Made by a program: the position numbers and the translations under genes
Assembly: GCA_035274845.1 (NCBI GenBank)
Contig: DATENU010000011.1
Coordinates: forward strand, 284,578-348,577
Length of the DNA: 64,000 nucleotides
Direction of reading: 5' to 3'
Origin: Chthoniobacterales bacterium
GTDB lineage: Bacteria > Verrucomicrobiota > Verrucomicrobiia > Chthoniobacterales > UBA10450
The notes under the pieces: model-generated
What the model was told of the DNA's origin: nothing
Databases searched by the model: none
Seen by the model: only the letters and a program-made list of their open reading frames with translations
Shown here: positions 43,210-50,556 of the stretch, one piece after another
How the letters are laid out: each line of letters begins with the position of its first letter
Numbering within the stretch: position 1 is the first letter of the stretch

Positions 43210-43884
43210 TCACGGGATCGTCAGCGTCATCCCGGGCTTTAGCTTGGCCGGGTCGTCGATCAAACTCTTGTTGGCGTTCTGGATTTTTTTCCAGCGGCCG
43301 GAGGATTTGTAGAATTTTCGCGAGATCGACGCCAGCGTGTCGCCCTCGCGGACGACGTAAGTCTTTGCCGGTGGTCCGCTTTTTTTGTCCGGCGGTTTGA
43401 TCTCGGCTGCTTTCTCGGTCGGATGGCGGGCGCGATATTCATCCATCTCTTTGTGCAGCGCCAGGTTCTCATTTTTCAACCGGGCCGCTTCCGCCCGGCT
43501 CACGACGGAATCGCCCGACAAACTCGTCCCCAGCTCGATCTCGTCCTTCTTCATGAAGTTTTTGACCTCGGCCGCGTGCGGACCGTTGGGAGCGAGCGTC
43601 AGGTATCGCTTGAAGTGGTGTAACGCGTTGAGCGGATCGTGCATCTTGTCGTCATAAAGAAGCGCCAGCCGGTAGTGGATGTCCGCGGCGCGCGGCGAAT
43701 CGTCGAGGGCGCTTTCGTAAAGCGTGATCGCCCGGAGATGATTGCCGTCCGCGGTTTTGGCTTCGGCGTCTTTGATGATTTGCGCGCTCCGGGGAGTGAT
43801 CATCCGGTCGCAGCCGATCCAGGTGAGAACAAGGCCAAGGAGAAGAGCAGTCCCGAAGTTCTTCAGGAAACGAGTCACAAACAT
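43210..43884 (-). CDS. lipoprotein with TPR-like repeats and LysM domain
   Basis: 224 residues from the ATG at 43884. A lipoprotein signal (FGTALLLGLVLTWIGC) gives a Cys near residue 25. TPR-like helices follow (LRAITLYESALDDSPRAADIHYRLALLYDD, NALHHFKRYLTLAPNGPHAAEVKNF), then a basic linker and a C-terminal LysM domain (KTYVVREGDTLASISRKFY ... NANKSLIDDPAKLKPGMTLTIP). LysM binds peptidoglycan, so the protein probably links the outer membrane to the wall. The start faces the thioredoxin-like gene, divergent and only about 18 bases away. Confidence 0.83.
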   Translation of the reverse strand: MFVTRFLKNFGTALLLGLVLTWIGCDRMITPRSAQIIKDAEAKTADGNHLRAITLYESALDDSPRAADIHYRLALLYDDKMHDPLNALHHFKRYLTLAPNGPHAAEVKNFMKKDEIELGTSLSGDSVVSRAEAARLKNENLALHKEMDEYRARHPTEKAAEIKPPDKKSGPPAKTYVVREGDTLASISRKFYKSSGRWKKIQNANKSLIDDPAKLKPGMTLTIP

Positions 43885-43902
43885 GAGATGTTTACTTGTC
43901 GC

Positions 43903-44514
43903 ATGAACCACAACGGTGTCACCACGCCTCATCGTGTTTCCTTACGCGCGATTCCGCGCGCCGGGCAATATTTTTTCCTCATTGCCTGGGCCATGACGGC
44001 CACCCTTCAGGCCGTCCAGATGCGCGTCGGGAATACTTATCCGCTGACCTTTACTGACGTCGACCGGCGCCAGCTCTCTACCGCGGATGGCCACGTCACG
44101 ATTATCACCGTCGCGACGCGAAAGGATGAAGAGAATGCGCAGGCGGTCGGGGATCGCGTTCCGCGACAGTATTACGGCGATCCGAAATTCCGGCTGATCA
44201 CGCTGGTAAATTTTCAGCAGAACATTTTCCCTCCGTTTCGGGGCATGATCTCGGCCATGATCCGCCATCGGCTGGATGCGGAGGCGAAAGAATTGCAGAA
44301 AACCTATACGGAGCGGCACCTGACCCGAAATCCGAGGGAGGACATTTTTGTGGTGGCGGACTTCGACGGCAAACCTTGCACGCAATTAGGAATTTCCCCG
44401 ACCTCCTCGGAATTCGCCGTTTTCATCTTTGACGGGCACGGGCGTTTGGTCCGGCGGTGGAGTGAGGCGCCGAGCGCCGAAATGCTGGCGCAAGCATTAC
44501 AGGAAGCGCGGTAG
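43903..44514 (+). CDS. exported thioredoxin-like protein (unassigned)
   Basis: 203 residues from the ATG at 43903; an ATG at 43888 adds five residues, and the frame further upstream overlaps the LysM gene. A membrane/signal segment (about 20-37, AGQYFFLIAWAMTATLQA) is followed by an alpha/beta domain: YPLTFTDVDRRQLSTADGHVTIITVATRKDEE, KFRLITLVNFQQNIFPPFRGM, IFVVADFDGKPCTQLGI and FAVFIFDGHGRLVRRWSEAP. The strand order resembles thioredoxin/YtfJ-like proteins, but no CxxC is present. Function unknown. Confidence 0.65.
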   Translation: MNHNGVTTPHRVSLRAIPRAGQYFFLIAWAMTATLQAVQMRVGNTYPLTFTDVDRRQLSTADGHVTIITVATRKDEENAQAVGDRVPRQYYGDPKFRLITLVNFQQNIFPPFRGMISAMIRHRLDAEAKELQKTYTERHLTRNPREDIFVVADFDGKPCTQLGISPTSSEFAVFIFDGHGRLVRRWSEAPSAEMLAQALQEAR

Positions 44515-44538
44515 CACAATCCCGCAGAGAAGGCCCTA

Positions 44539-44612
44539 TGGAGACGGCCTGCCCTCAGGCCGTTGGGAGTAATCGTCGCTTGGCCCCCCGGCACGATGGC
44601 GTGCCGACTCCA
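44539..44612. repeat. second copy of the two-palindrome REP-like element
   Basis: It carries the same GGCCTG-CCCT-CAGGCC and CGGCAC-GATGGC-GTGCCG hairpins and TGGAG/CTCCA borders as 6136-6230, with different bases between the hairpins. It fills the gap between the convergent thioredoxin-like and moeB genes. Confidence 0.8.
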
Positions 44613-44615
44613 ACT

Positions 44616-45806
44616 TCAATATCGCGGCACGGTCGGGTCTATCTCAACGGACCAGGCGTCAATTCCCCCCTCGAGATTGTAAACATTTTCGAAGCCGGCC
44701 TCCTGCGCCAGGCGCGCGGCCGCCGCGCTTCTGCCCCCGCTGTGACATTGAAATATCAGCGCCCCGCTTCGGGGAAGCTCGGCCATGCGCTGTTCCAGTT
44801 CGCCCAGGGGAATCAGGCGGGAACCTGGGATCCGCGCGATCTCGTATTCATACGGCTCGCGCACATCAATCAGCGTGAACGCTCCGCCATCAGTCATTTT
44901 TCTTTTTAGTTCTCTAACGGTCATGGGCGAAATCTCCTCTTCCACGGCGAACCAATCCTTCTCGACAGGTCCCCGGCAAAATTCCTCGTAATCAATCGAC
45001 GCGAAAATGGTGGGATTATCGCCACAGACCGGGCATTCCGGATCGCGGCGCAATTTGAATTCGCGAAATCTCATTTGCAGGGCATCGAAGTGGAGCAGAC
45101 GGCCTGCGAGGGTCTCGCCGGCGCCCACGATCAATTTGAGCGCCTCGGTCGCCTGGATTAACCCGATGATTCCCGGCAGCACCCCCAACACACCTGCCTC
45201 GGCACAACTGGGAGCAGCTCCCGGCGGCGGCGGTTCCGGAAAAAGGCAGCGATAGCAGGGCCCTCCGAGATGCGGCGCAAAAACGCTCGCTTGTCCTTCA
45301 AAACGAAAAACCGATCCGTAGATATTTGGTTTGCGCGCGAACACGCAAACGTCGTTGGAAAGGTAACGCGTCGGAAAATTATCGGAGCCGTCGATGACCA
45401 GGTCGTAGGATGGAACGATCTGCATCGCGTTTTCGCTCGTGAACCGGCATTCGTGCGAGATGATCTCGATTTCCGGATTTGCCTCGCGGAGGCGAGTCGC
45501 GGCCGCCTCCGCTTTCTTTTTTCCGACGTCGCCTGTTCCATACAGAATCTGCCGTTGCAGATTCGAAAGATCGACTCGATCGAAATCAACCAGTCCAATG
45601 GTGCCGACGCCGGCAGCGGCCAGATAGAGCGCCACGGGCGAGCCAAGCCCTCCCGCGCCAAGACACAAGACCCGCGCCGCCCTGATGCGGCGCTGGCCCG
45701 TGGGGCCGATTTCCGGCAGAATAAGATGCCGTGAATAGCGAGCCAGATCGTCCGGGCTGAGCGCGGCCTGCGAGAATCTTCCCTCGTCGATGATGCTGTC
45801 GCTCAT
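44616..45806 (-). CDS. moeB: MoeB/ThiF-type adenylyltransferase with C-terminal rhodanese
   Basis: 396 residues. An E1-like adenylation domain (about 1-270) has RYSRHLILPEIG, nucleotide-binding LCLGAGGLGSPVALYLAAAG, VDLSNLQRQ and DGSDNFPTRYL, with a zinc site from CYRC plus CPVC. The C-terminal rhodanese domain (about 290-396: LIDVREPYEYEIARIPGSRLIPL) has active Cys in IFQCHSGGRS. This architecture activates the C-terminal glycine of a sulfur-carrier protein and thiolates it, for molybdopterin, thiamin or cysteine synthesis (MoeZ-like). Cotranscribed with a 95-residue protein upstream. Confidence 0.92.
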   Translation of the reverse strand: MSDSIIDEGRFSQAALSPDDLARYSRHLILPEIGPTGQRRIRAARVLCLGAGGLGSPVALYLAAAGVGTIGLVDFDRVDLSNLQRQILYGTGDVGKKKAEAAATRLREANPEIEIISHECRFTSENAMQIVPSYDLVIDGSDNFPTRYLSNDVCVFARKPNIYGSVFRFEGQASVFAPHLGGPCYRCLFPEPPPPGAAPSCAEAGVLGVLPGIIGLIQATEALKLIVGAGETLAGRLLHFDALQMRFREFKLRRDPECPVCGDNPTIFASIDYEEFCRGPVEKDWFAVEEEISPMTVRELKRKMTDGGAFTLIDVREPYEYEIARIPGSRLIPLGELEQRMAELPRSGALIFQCHSGGRSAAAARLAQEAGFENVYNLEGGIDAWSVEIDPTVPRY

Positions 45807-45809
45807 GGC

Positions 45810-46097
45810 TCAACTTTGCACCAGTTCCCAATCGATTCCCACGATACGCTTGCCTTCGAACCGCTTGAGCGATTTTGGAAAGACCAAAAAGCGCGCATCC
45901 GGTTTTTGCTGGAAACCGACTTCCCCAAAATCGGTTCCGCTACCCGTTGGGCGCACTGTCATAACGCGGTGGTTTTTGAGAAGCGACTGGAAATGCCGGT
46001 CCGTCTTCGGTTTTTGCCAGAGCGTGTGCACCTCCGGCTGGCCGCATTTCTCAACCACTATGCGAAAACGCGCTGTCTCGACCTTTAGCAATTTCAT
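45810..46097 (-). CDS. small conserved-looking protein upstream of moeB
   Basis: 95 residues, no export signal. It is basic and strand-rich: KLLKVETARFRIVVEKCGQPEVHTLW, RHFQSLLKNHRVMTVRP and ARFLVFPKSLKRFEGKRIVGIDWELV. It ends 3 bases before the moeB start, so the two are translationally linked and it may take part in the same sulfur-transfer step. Family unknown to me. Confidence 0.6.
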   Translation of the reverse strand: MKLLKVETARFRIVVEKCGQPEVHTLWQKPKTDRHFQSLLKNHRVMTVRPTGSGTDFGEVGFQQKPDARFLVFPKSLKRFEGKRIVGIDWELVQS

Positions 46098-46164
46098 TGT
46101 TGCAGGGCGACTGTATCAGACGCCGCTCACTCATGTTGCCGTTTCCCAGATACGGCCTACAAAG

Positions 46165-46181
46165 AAAAAAAAGTCCGCCAG
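46165..46181 (-). terminator. SRP RNA 3' end and T-run
   Basis: On the minus strand, the closing arm CTCTGGCGG is followed by AC and a run of eight T. It pairs with CCGCCAGAG in the SRP RNA core, so the terminator-like stem is shared with the RNA. Confidence 0.6.
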
Positions 46182-46266
46182 AGAACTACGGCAAGGAGGA
46201 TCAGACTACCGTTGCTGCATTCCTGCTCTGGCGGGGTTCGTAAGTCCTCAGTCCATAGCCCCTGAC
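46173..46266 (-). ncRNA. ffs: signal recognition particle RNA, small bacterial (4.5S-like)
   Basis: The minus strand reads GAACCCCGCCAGAGCAGGAA then TGCAGCAACGGTAGTCTG. This matches the SRP RNA domain IV: symmetric loop, three-base-pair stem GCA/TGC, GGAA tetraloop and the 3' AGCA side bound by Ffh. The rest folds as a rod, as expected: GGGGCTATGG pairs with CCGTAGTTCT, and GAGGA pairs with TCCTC. About 95 bases long, ending in a T-run. It targets inner-membrane proteins with Ffh. It is located between rpmI and a small protein gene. The apical stem differs from the more common UCC-GGAA-GGA. Confidence 0.82.
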
Positions 46267-46381
46267 GGAAACAGACTGTTCGCGAAAGAGAGTCATCGCG
46301 CAACGGACTTTCTTCCGATTCGAGGGCACTCCCGGCGCGGCAACGCCTATTAGATCGCCGGCTCCGCCTGAAGCCGAGGGA

Positions 46382-46591
46382 TCAGGCGAATGGCAGGTTC
46401 GATTTGATCCGGTAGGTGTCCGTCTTGTCCACCTCCGCCGACTTCGCCATATGGCGTTTACGCTTGGCGCTTTTCGAGGAGAGAAGATGCCTGCGGGAGG
46501 CGTGTTGACGCCGGACCTTGCCCGTCCCGGTGATTTTGAACCGCTTCGCCACAGATTTTCGAGTTTTGCTCCGCGCAATCGCTTTCGGCAT
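46382..46591 (-). CDS. rpmI: 50S ribosomal protein L35
   Basis: 69 residues from the ATG at 46591; the longer open frame upstream overlaps the ndh start on the other strand. The family pattern is clear: KTRKSVAKRFKITGTGKVRR and HLLSSKSAKRKRH, with basic composition. Usually rpmI lies between infC and rplT; here it stands alone, with the SRP RNA 115 bases downstream. The first residues (MPKAIARS) are a little longer than in the compact L35. Divergent from ndh with a gap of about 95 bases that must hold both promoters. Confidence 0.92.
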   Translation of the reverse strand: MPKAIARSKTRKSVAKRFKITGTGKVRRQHASRRHLLSSKSAKRKRHMAKSAEVDKTDTYRIKSNLPFA

Positions 46592-46685
46592 AAGGGGCGG
46601 AAGATAGAGGCAGTTTCGCATCCTGACAACCGCTTTCCGGGAACAAATCGCTCGCTTCCCATTCCCAACATAGGAAGTTGCGCCG

Positions 46686-47963
46686 ATGGAGAACGCGAAT
46701 CCGCGGAAACCGCACGTCGTGATTGTCGGCGCCGGATTTGGCGGCTTGGAGGCGGCCAAAATGCTGACCAAAGAAGCCGTCCAGATGACGGTGATCGACC
46801 GGACAAATCACCATCTATTTCAGCCGCTTCTTTACGAGGTGGCCACGGCAGCGCTTTCGCCCGCGGATATTGCCGCGCCAATCCGGGGGATTTTGGGCCA
46901 GTGCAAGAACACCGAGGTTATCCTGGCCGAAGTCAAGTCGGTCGACGTGGCAGCCAGGACAGTTAGCCTCGGCGACCGGCAAATCGGATATGATTATCTC
47001 ATTCTCGCGACGGGCGCGCGTCATTCCTATTTCGGCCACGACGAATGGGAGAAATTGGCGCCCGGATTGAAGAGTCTCGAGGACGCGGTGGAAATCCGGC
47101 GGCGCTTGCTCCTCGCCTTTGAGTACGCGGAAAAGATTACGGACGAAGCGGCGAAAGCGGCGGCCATGACTTTCGTGATTATTGGCGGCGGGCCGACCGG
47201 GGTTGAAATGGCGGGAGCGATCGCCGAGATCGCCCGTTACACGCTGGACAAGGACTTTAAGCACATCGATCCATCGAGCGCGCGGGTCGTTTTGGTTGAG
47301 GGCGACGAACGGGTGATCTCCAGTTTCCCGGAAGACCTTTCCGCCAGCGCCTTAAAGCAGCTCCAGGATCTCGGCGTCGAAGTGCGGACTGGAATTCACG
47401 CCAAGAATCTCACCGAGGAGGGCCTGGAAGTGGGAGACGAATTCATTCCCTGTCGCGTAAAGATTTGGGCGGCCGGGAACACCGCTTCGTTCGTGGGGAA
47501 AACCATGGGCGTTCCGGTTGATAAGGCAGGCCGCGTGATCGTGAACTCGGACTTGAGTATCCCGGGTCATCCCGAAGTGCAGGTAATCGGCGACCTGGCC
47601 AGCTTCACGCCGCAGGGTGGCAAACCTTTGCCGGGCGTTTCTCCGGTGGCGATGCAGCAGGGCCGGCACGCCGCGCGAAATATCATCGCCATGATGGAGG
47701 ATCGAAAGCCGCAACGCTTTGTTTATTGGAACAAGGGAAGCATGGCCACGATTGGCCGGAACAAGGCGGTGGCGGACCTCAATTTTGTCCACTTTAGCGG
47801 GTGGCTAGCCTGGCTGGCCTGGCTTTTCGTTCACATCATTTTCCTGGTCGGCTTTCGCAATCGCATTGCAGTGCTCATGCAATGGGCCTGGGCTTACGTG
47901 ACGTTCAACAAGGGCGCGCGGCTCATCACCCGGAACTTTCAGTCTGAAGGCCGGCCACTTTAG
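46686..47963 (+). CDS. ndh: type II NADH dehydrogenase
   Basis: 425 residues. The FAD-binding motif is HVVIVGAGFGGLEAAKML (about 9-26); the second, NADH-binding Rossmann motif is TFVIIGGGPTGVEMAGAIAEIA (about 160-181). NDH-2 signatures include HHLFQPLLYEVATAALSPADIAAPIR and VQVIGDLASF. The C-terminal hydrophobic region (GWLAWLAWLFVHIIFLVGFRN) attaches it to the membrane. It passes electrons from NADH to quinone without pumping protons. It is followed 14 bases later by a panE-like gene. Confidence 0.94.
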   Translation: MENANPRKPHVVIVGAGFGGLEAAKMLTKEAVQMTVIDRTNHHLFQPLLYEVATAALSPADIAAPIRGILGQCKNTEVILAEVKSVDVAARTVSLGDRQIGYDYLILATGARHSYFGHDEWEKLAPGLKSLEDAVEIRRRLLLAFEYAEKITDEAAKAAAMTFVIIGGGPTGVEMAGAIAEIARYTLDKDFKHIDPSSARVVLVEGDERVISSFPEDLSASALKQLQDLGVEVRTGIHAKNLTEEGLEVGDEFIPCRVKIWAAGNTASFVGKTMGVPVDKAGRVIVNSDLSIPGHPEVQVIGDLASFTPQGGKPLPGVSPVAMQQGRHAARNIIAMMEDRKPQRFVYWNKGSMATIGRNKAVADLNFVHFSGWLAWLAWLFVHIIFLVGFRNRIAVLMQWAWAYVTFNKGARLITRNFQSEGRPL

Positions 47964-47977
47964 CGGCGAAGAGCTAA

Positions 47978-48928
47978 ATGCTTCATCCTTTTCGTATCGC
48001 CGTGGTCGGCTCCGGAGCCATTGGCTGCTATTACGGAGCGAAGCTCGCCCATTCCGGACGGGACGTGCACTTCCTGATGCGCGGCGATGTGGAGGAAATC
48101 CGCGAGTCCGGGCTCAGCCTTCGGAGCACGGAAGGAAATCTGCAGGTGCCGAAGATCAAACATTACGCTTCCAGCAGCGCGATCGGTCCGTGCGATCTCG
48201 TTCTGATAGCGGTGAAGGCGACTTCCAACGCAGATCTCGTGGAGTTGATTCCGCCGTTGCTCCACGAAAAAACAATGCTGCTGACGCTGCAAAACGGTCT
48301 CGGCAACGAAGAATTTCTCGCCGGACATTTCGGAGCGGATCGTGTTCTCGGCGGGCTTTGCTTCGTTTGTCTCAATCGCGTTTCGCGAGGGGTGATCGAA
48401 GAATACGGTCACGGACATCTGACCATCGGCGAATTCAACGGTGGCCCGCTCCCCCGCACTCACGAGGTGGCTTCGGAGTTCCAGGAAAGCGGCGTCGTTT
48501 GCCGGGTTCTGGACAACCTGTTGCTCGAGCGCTGGCGCAAACTGGTTTGGAACATTCCGTTCAACGGTCTCACAATCACGGCCGGCGGCATCGATACGGC
48601 CGCGGTCCTGGCCGACGATCACCTGCGCGAGGCCACCCTGGCTCTAATGGACGAAGTCATCGCGGCCGCGAATGCCTGCGGATATGCGCTGTCAGCGGAC
48701 GCTGCCGCGGAGCAGATTAGGCGGACCGAAGCGATGGGCGCTTACAAGCCCTCTACGCTGATTGATTTTGAGGCCCGCCGTCCCCTGGAGATTGAGCCGA
48801 TTTGGGGCGAACCGCTGCGACGTGCCATGGCTGCCGGTGCCGTCACTCCGCGGTGGCAGGAGCTGTACACTTCGCTAAAAGAGATTGCGGCATCTCAACC
48901 TCGATCGCGGGAGCGCTCCCATGCCTGA
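47978..48928 (+). CDS. ketopantoate reductase family protein (PanE-like)
   Basis: 316 residues. The NADP-binding motif is IAVVGSGAIGCYYGAKLA (about 5-22), followed by VLIAVKATSNADLVELIPPLL, TLQNGLGNEEFL and the C-terminal helical domain with KLVWNIPFNGLTITAGG and KPSTLIDFEARRPLEIEPIWG. The latter carries the conserved Lys-Asn and Ser/Asp residues of PanE. It would reduce 2-dehydropantoate to pantoate for CoA synthesis; some relatives act on other keto acids. The stop overlaps the ybeY start. Confidence 0.88.
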   Translation: MLHPFRIAVVGSGAIGCYYGAKLAHSGRDVHFLMRGDVEEIRESGLSLRSTEGNLQVPKIKHYASSSAIGPCDLVLIAVKATSNADLVELIPPLLHEKTMLLTLQNGLGNEEFLAGHFGADRVLGGLCFVCLNRVSRGVIEEYGHGHLTIGEFNGGPLPRTHEVASEFQESGVVCRVLDNLLLERWRKLVWNIPFNGLTITAGGIDTAAVLADDHLREATLALMDEVIAAANACGYALSADAAAEQIRRTEAMGAYKPSTLIDFEARRPLEIEPIWGEPLRRAMAAGAVTPRWQELYTSLKEIAASQPRSRERSHA

Positions 48929-49358
48929 TCGAGAGCCAACGATCACAGTCTGGAACCGGCAACGCATTGTGCCGATCAAGCTCGTCGCGCTTCAGGACTT
49001 CGCGCAGCGCGCGTTGCGGCAATGCCTGAAATTATCGGGCCGGAAGTCCGGGATTCTGACAGACCTTCAGGAACTAAACGTCATCCTGGTTTCCGATCGG
49101 CGAATGGCGGAATTGCATATTCGTTTTCTCCAGCAACCCGGGCCTACCGATGTGATCACATTTCAGCACGGTGAAATTGTCGTCAGCGCAGAGACAGCGC
49201 GAAACCAGGCCCGCGGCTTTAGTACATCGCTCGAGCACGAGGTCCGGTTATACATTGTCCATGGCTTGCTTCATTTGCACGGCTTCGACGACAAGACTCC
49301 GGCCGGGGCCGCAGAAATGAAGCGCATCCAGGAAAAACTGATGGCTTCCTGCCGCTAA
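48921..49358 (+). CDS. ybeY: endoribonuclease YbeY
   Basis: 145 residues from the ATG at 48921, overlapping the panE-like stop by 8 bases. The metal motif is YIVHGLLHLHGFDD: the first two histidines are at the usual places, but the third ligand position (usually DH) is Asp. Upstream, LNVILVSDRRMAELHIRFLQQPGPTDVITF is the family core. YbeY processes 16S rRNA 3' ends and takes part in ribosome quality control. Confidence 0.9.
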   Translation: MPDREPTITVWNRQRIVPIKLVALQDFAQRALRQCLKLSGRKSGILTDLQELNVILVSDRRMAELHIRFLQQPGPTDVITFQHGEIVVSAETARNQARGFSTSLEHEVRLYIVHGLLHLHGFDDKTPAGAAEMKRIQEKLMASCR

Positions 49359-49475
49359 GGGCGTCCGGTTGAACCGAACCCAGCCTGTGGTAGCCTTAAG
49401 AATGAGTGGGCGGCCACGCGAGGGATGGCGAGGGTAGCTCCGGGCAACTGATTCCAACGCAACCGTTTTGCCCCG

Positions 49476-49781
49476 ATGTCCAGTTCCTTTGTGTCAGGAG
49501 TAGAAAATCCGGCGATCGAGCAGGAGACTCGCGCCGAGGAAGAAATCGATCTCCCCTGGCAAGTCGTCGTCCACAATGACCCGGTCAATTTGATGAGTTA
49601 CGTGACGATGGTTTTCCAAAAAGTCTTCGGGTTAACGAAAGAAAAGGCGGAGCGCCATATGCTCGAAGTCCATCAACTGGGCCGTTCCATCCTGTGGAGC
49701 GGAATGCGGGAGCGCGCCGAGCTGTATGTCCAGCAGCTGCACGGCTACCTGCTCCTGGCTACGCTCGAACGGACCAACTGA
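49476..49781 (+). CDS. clpS: Clp protease adaptor ClpS
   Basis: 101 residues. The core matches ClpS: PWQVVVHNDPVNLMSYVTMVFQKVFGLTKEKAERHMLEVHQLGRS, including the NDPVN and HxxGR residues of the N-degron pocket. ClpS delivers proteins with destabilising N-terminal residues to ClpA or ClpC; the only Clp unfoldase in this window is ClpC. It is cotranscribed with a DUF2017 protein whose start is 2 bases after the stop. Confidence 0.95.
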   Translation: MSSSFVSGVENPAIEQETRAEEEIDLPWQVVVHNDPVNLMSYVTMVFQKVFGLTKEKAERHMLEVHQLGRSILWSGMRERAELYVQQLHGYLLLATLERTN

Positions 49782-49782
49782 A

Positions 49783-50274
49783 ATGGAGTTTCGCCGCCAG
49801 GACGATTGCATCGAGATTTCCGAGCTCGATCCGTTTCTGGCTGAGCTGTTACGGCAGATTCCGGAAAGCACGAACACCGAGGGAGCGGAAAGCGCTCACC
49901 AGCGTCTTTTCAGTTCGCCAGCGCCGGCCTCAGAGCGGGAGCTTTGCGCTGAGTGGAAGGTTTACGTCGAGCCGGAACTACGGCGACTTTTTCAGACCGC
50001 TACGGAAACGGTGGCGGCCGATCTCCAGCAGCTCAACGGAAGCACAAAGCCATTCGCCAATTGCACCTTGCGCATCCCGGCCGCCAATGCCGAGGCATGG
50101 TTGAACGCCTTGAATCAAGCCCGTCTGGTTATCGCCGCGAAATACAACTTTACCGACGGCGAGCTTTGCGATCATTACCGGTCGCCCATCGGATCACGCC
50201 GCGATCTCGGTCTTTTCCAGGTAAACTTCTACGGCTTTCTGCAGGAGTTTATTTTGCAGGAACTGCAAATCTAG
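49783..50274 (+). CDS. DUF2017-family protein next to clpS
   Basis: 163 residues from the ATG at 49783; the frame upstream overlaps clpS. It is an all-soluble helical protein: ELDPFLAELLRQIPES, ELCAEWKVYVEPELRRLFQTATETVAADLQQL, RLVIAAKYNFTDGELCD and LFQVNFYGFLQEFILQEL. Actinobacteria carry a DUF2017 gene right after clpS; the position and general pattern here are the same, so it is probably the corresponding partner. Its role is unknown. Confidence 0.7.
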   Translation: MEFRRQDDCIEISELDPFLAELLRQIPESTNTEGAESAHQRLFSSPAPASERELCAEWKVYVEPELRRLFQTATETVAADLQQLNGSTKPFANCTLRIPAANAEAWLNALNQARLVIAAKYNFTDGELCDHYRSPIGSRRDLGLFQVNFYGFLQEFILQELQI

Positions 50275-50322
50275 CCGGCTCCCCGCGGCAGGGGCCCGTT
50301 CATGGCAATGGGCCGGATCGGG

Positions 50323-50556
50323 TTATGCTTGCCGGTTGCGGACCATCGTCATCAAACGCTCTTTCAGGGCGTCGGATGACTTGGCGGGCCGGAGACTGAG
50401 CGCGAAGGCTTCATGCATTGAGTAGCACTCGGTTATGTAGTCTTCGCCCTTTTGTCCGAGGTCCTTCCGGGCTTGCTCAAACTCCTCAAGCTCTTCTGGT
50501 TCAAGCGCCCCAATCACATACAGACGCGCCTTGTTCTGGAAGTCGTCAAAGCTCAT
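50323..50556 (-). CDS. short anti-sigma-like protein
   Basis: 77 residues from the ATG at 50556, which overlaps the end of the sigma factor gene by 11 bases. The start (DDFQNKARLYVIGALEPEELEEFEQA) matches the N-terminal sigma-binding region of RskA-type anti-sigma factors (the YALGALDPEE pattern). The chain ends soon after, with no membrane helix and no sensor domain, so it would be a cytoplasmic anti-sigma fragment. Coupling to the sigma gene supports the role. Confidence 0.7.
   Translation of the reverse strand: MSFDDFQNKARLYVIGALEPEELEEFEQARKDLGQKGEDYITECYSMHEAFALSLRPAKSSDALKERLMTMVRNRQA

Noticed and set aside
43639..43902. N-terminal extension of the thioredoxin-like protein
   Set aside because: It is antisense to the LysM lipoprotein and is followed by a signal segment that must be near the true start.
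46201..46881. 226-residue minus-strand frame spanning rpmI, the SRP RNA and part of ndh
   Set aside because: It runs across three independently supported features in other frames or strands and has no domain.
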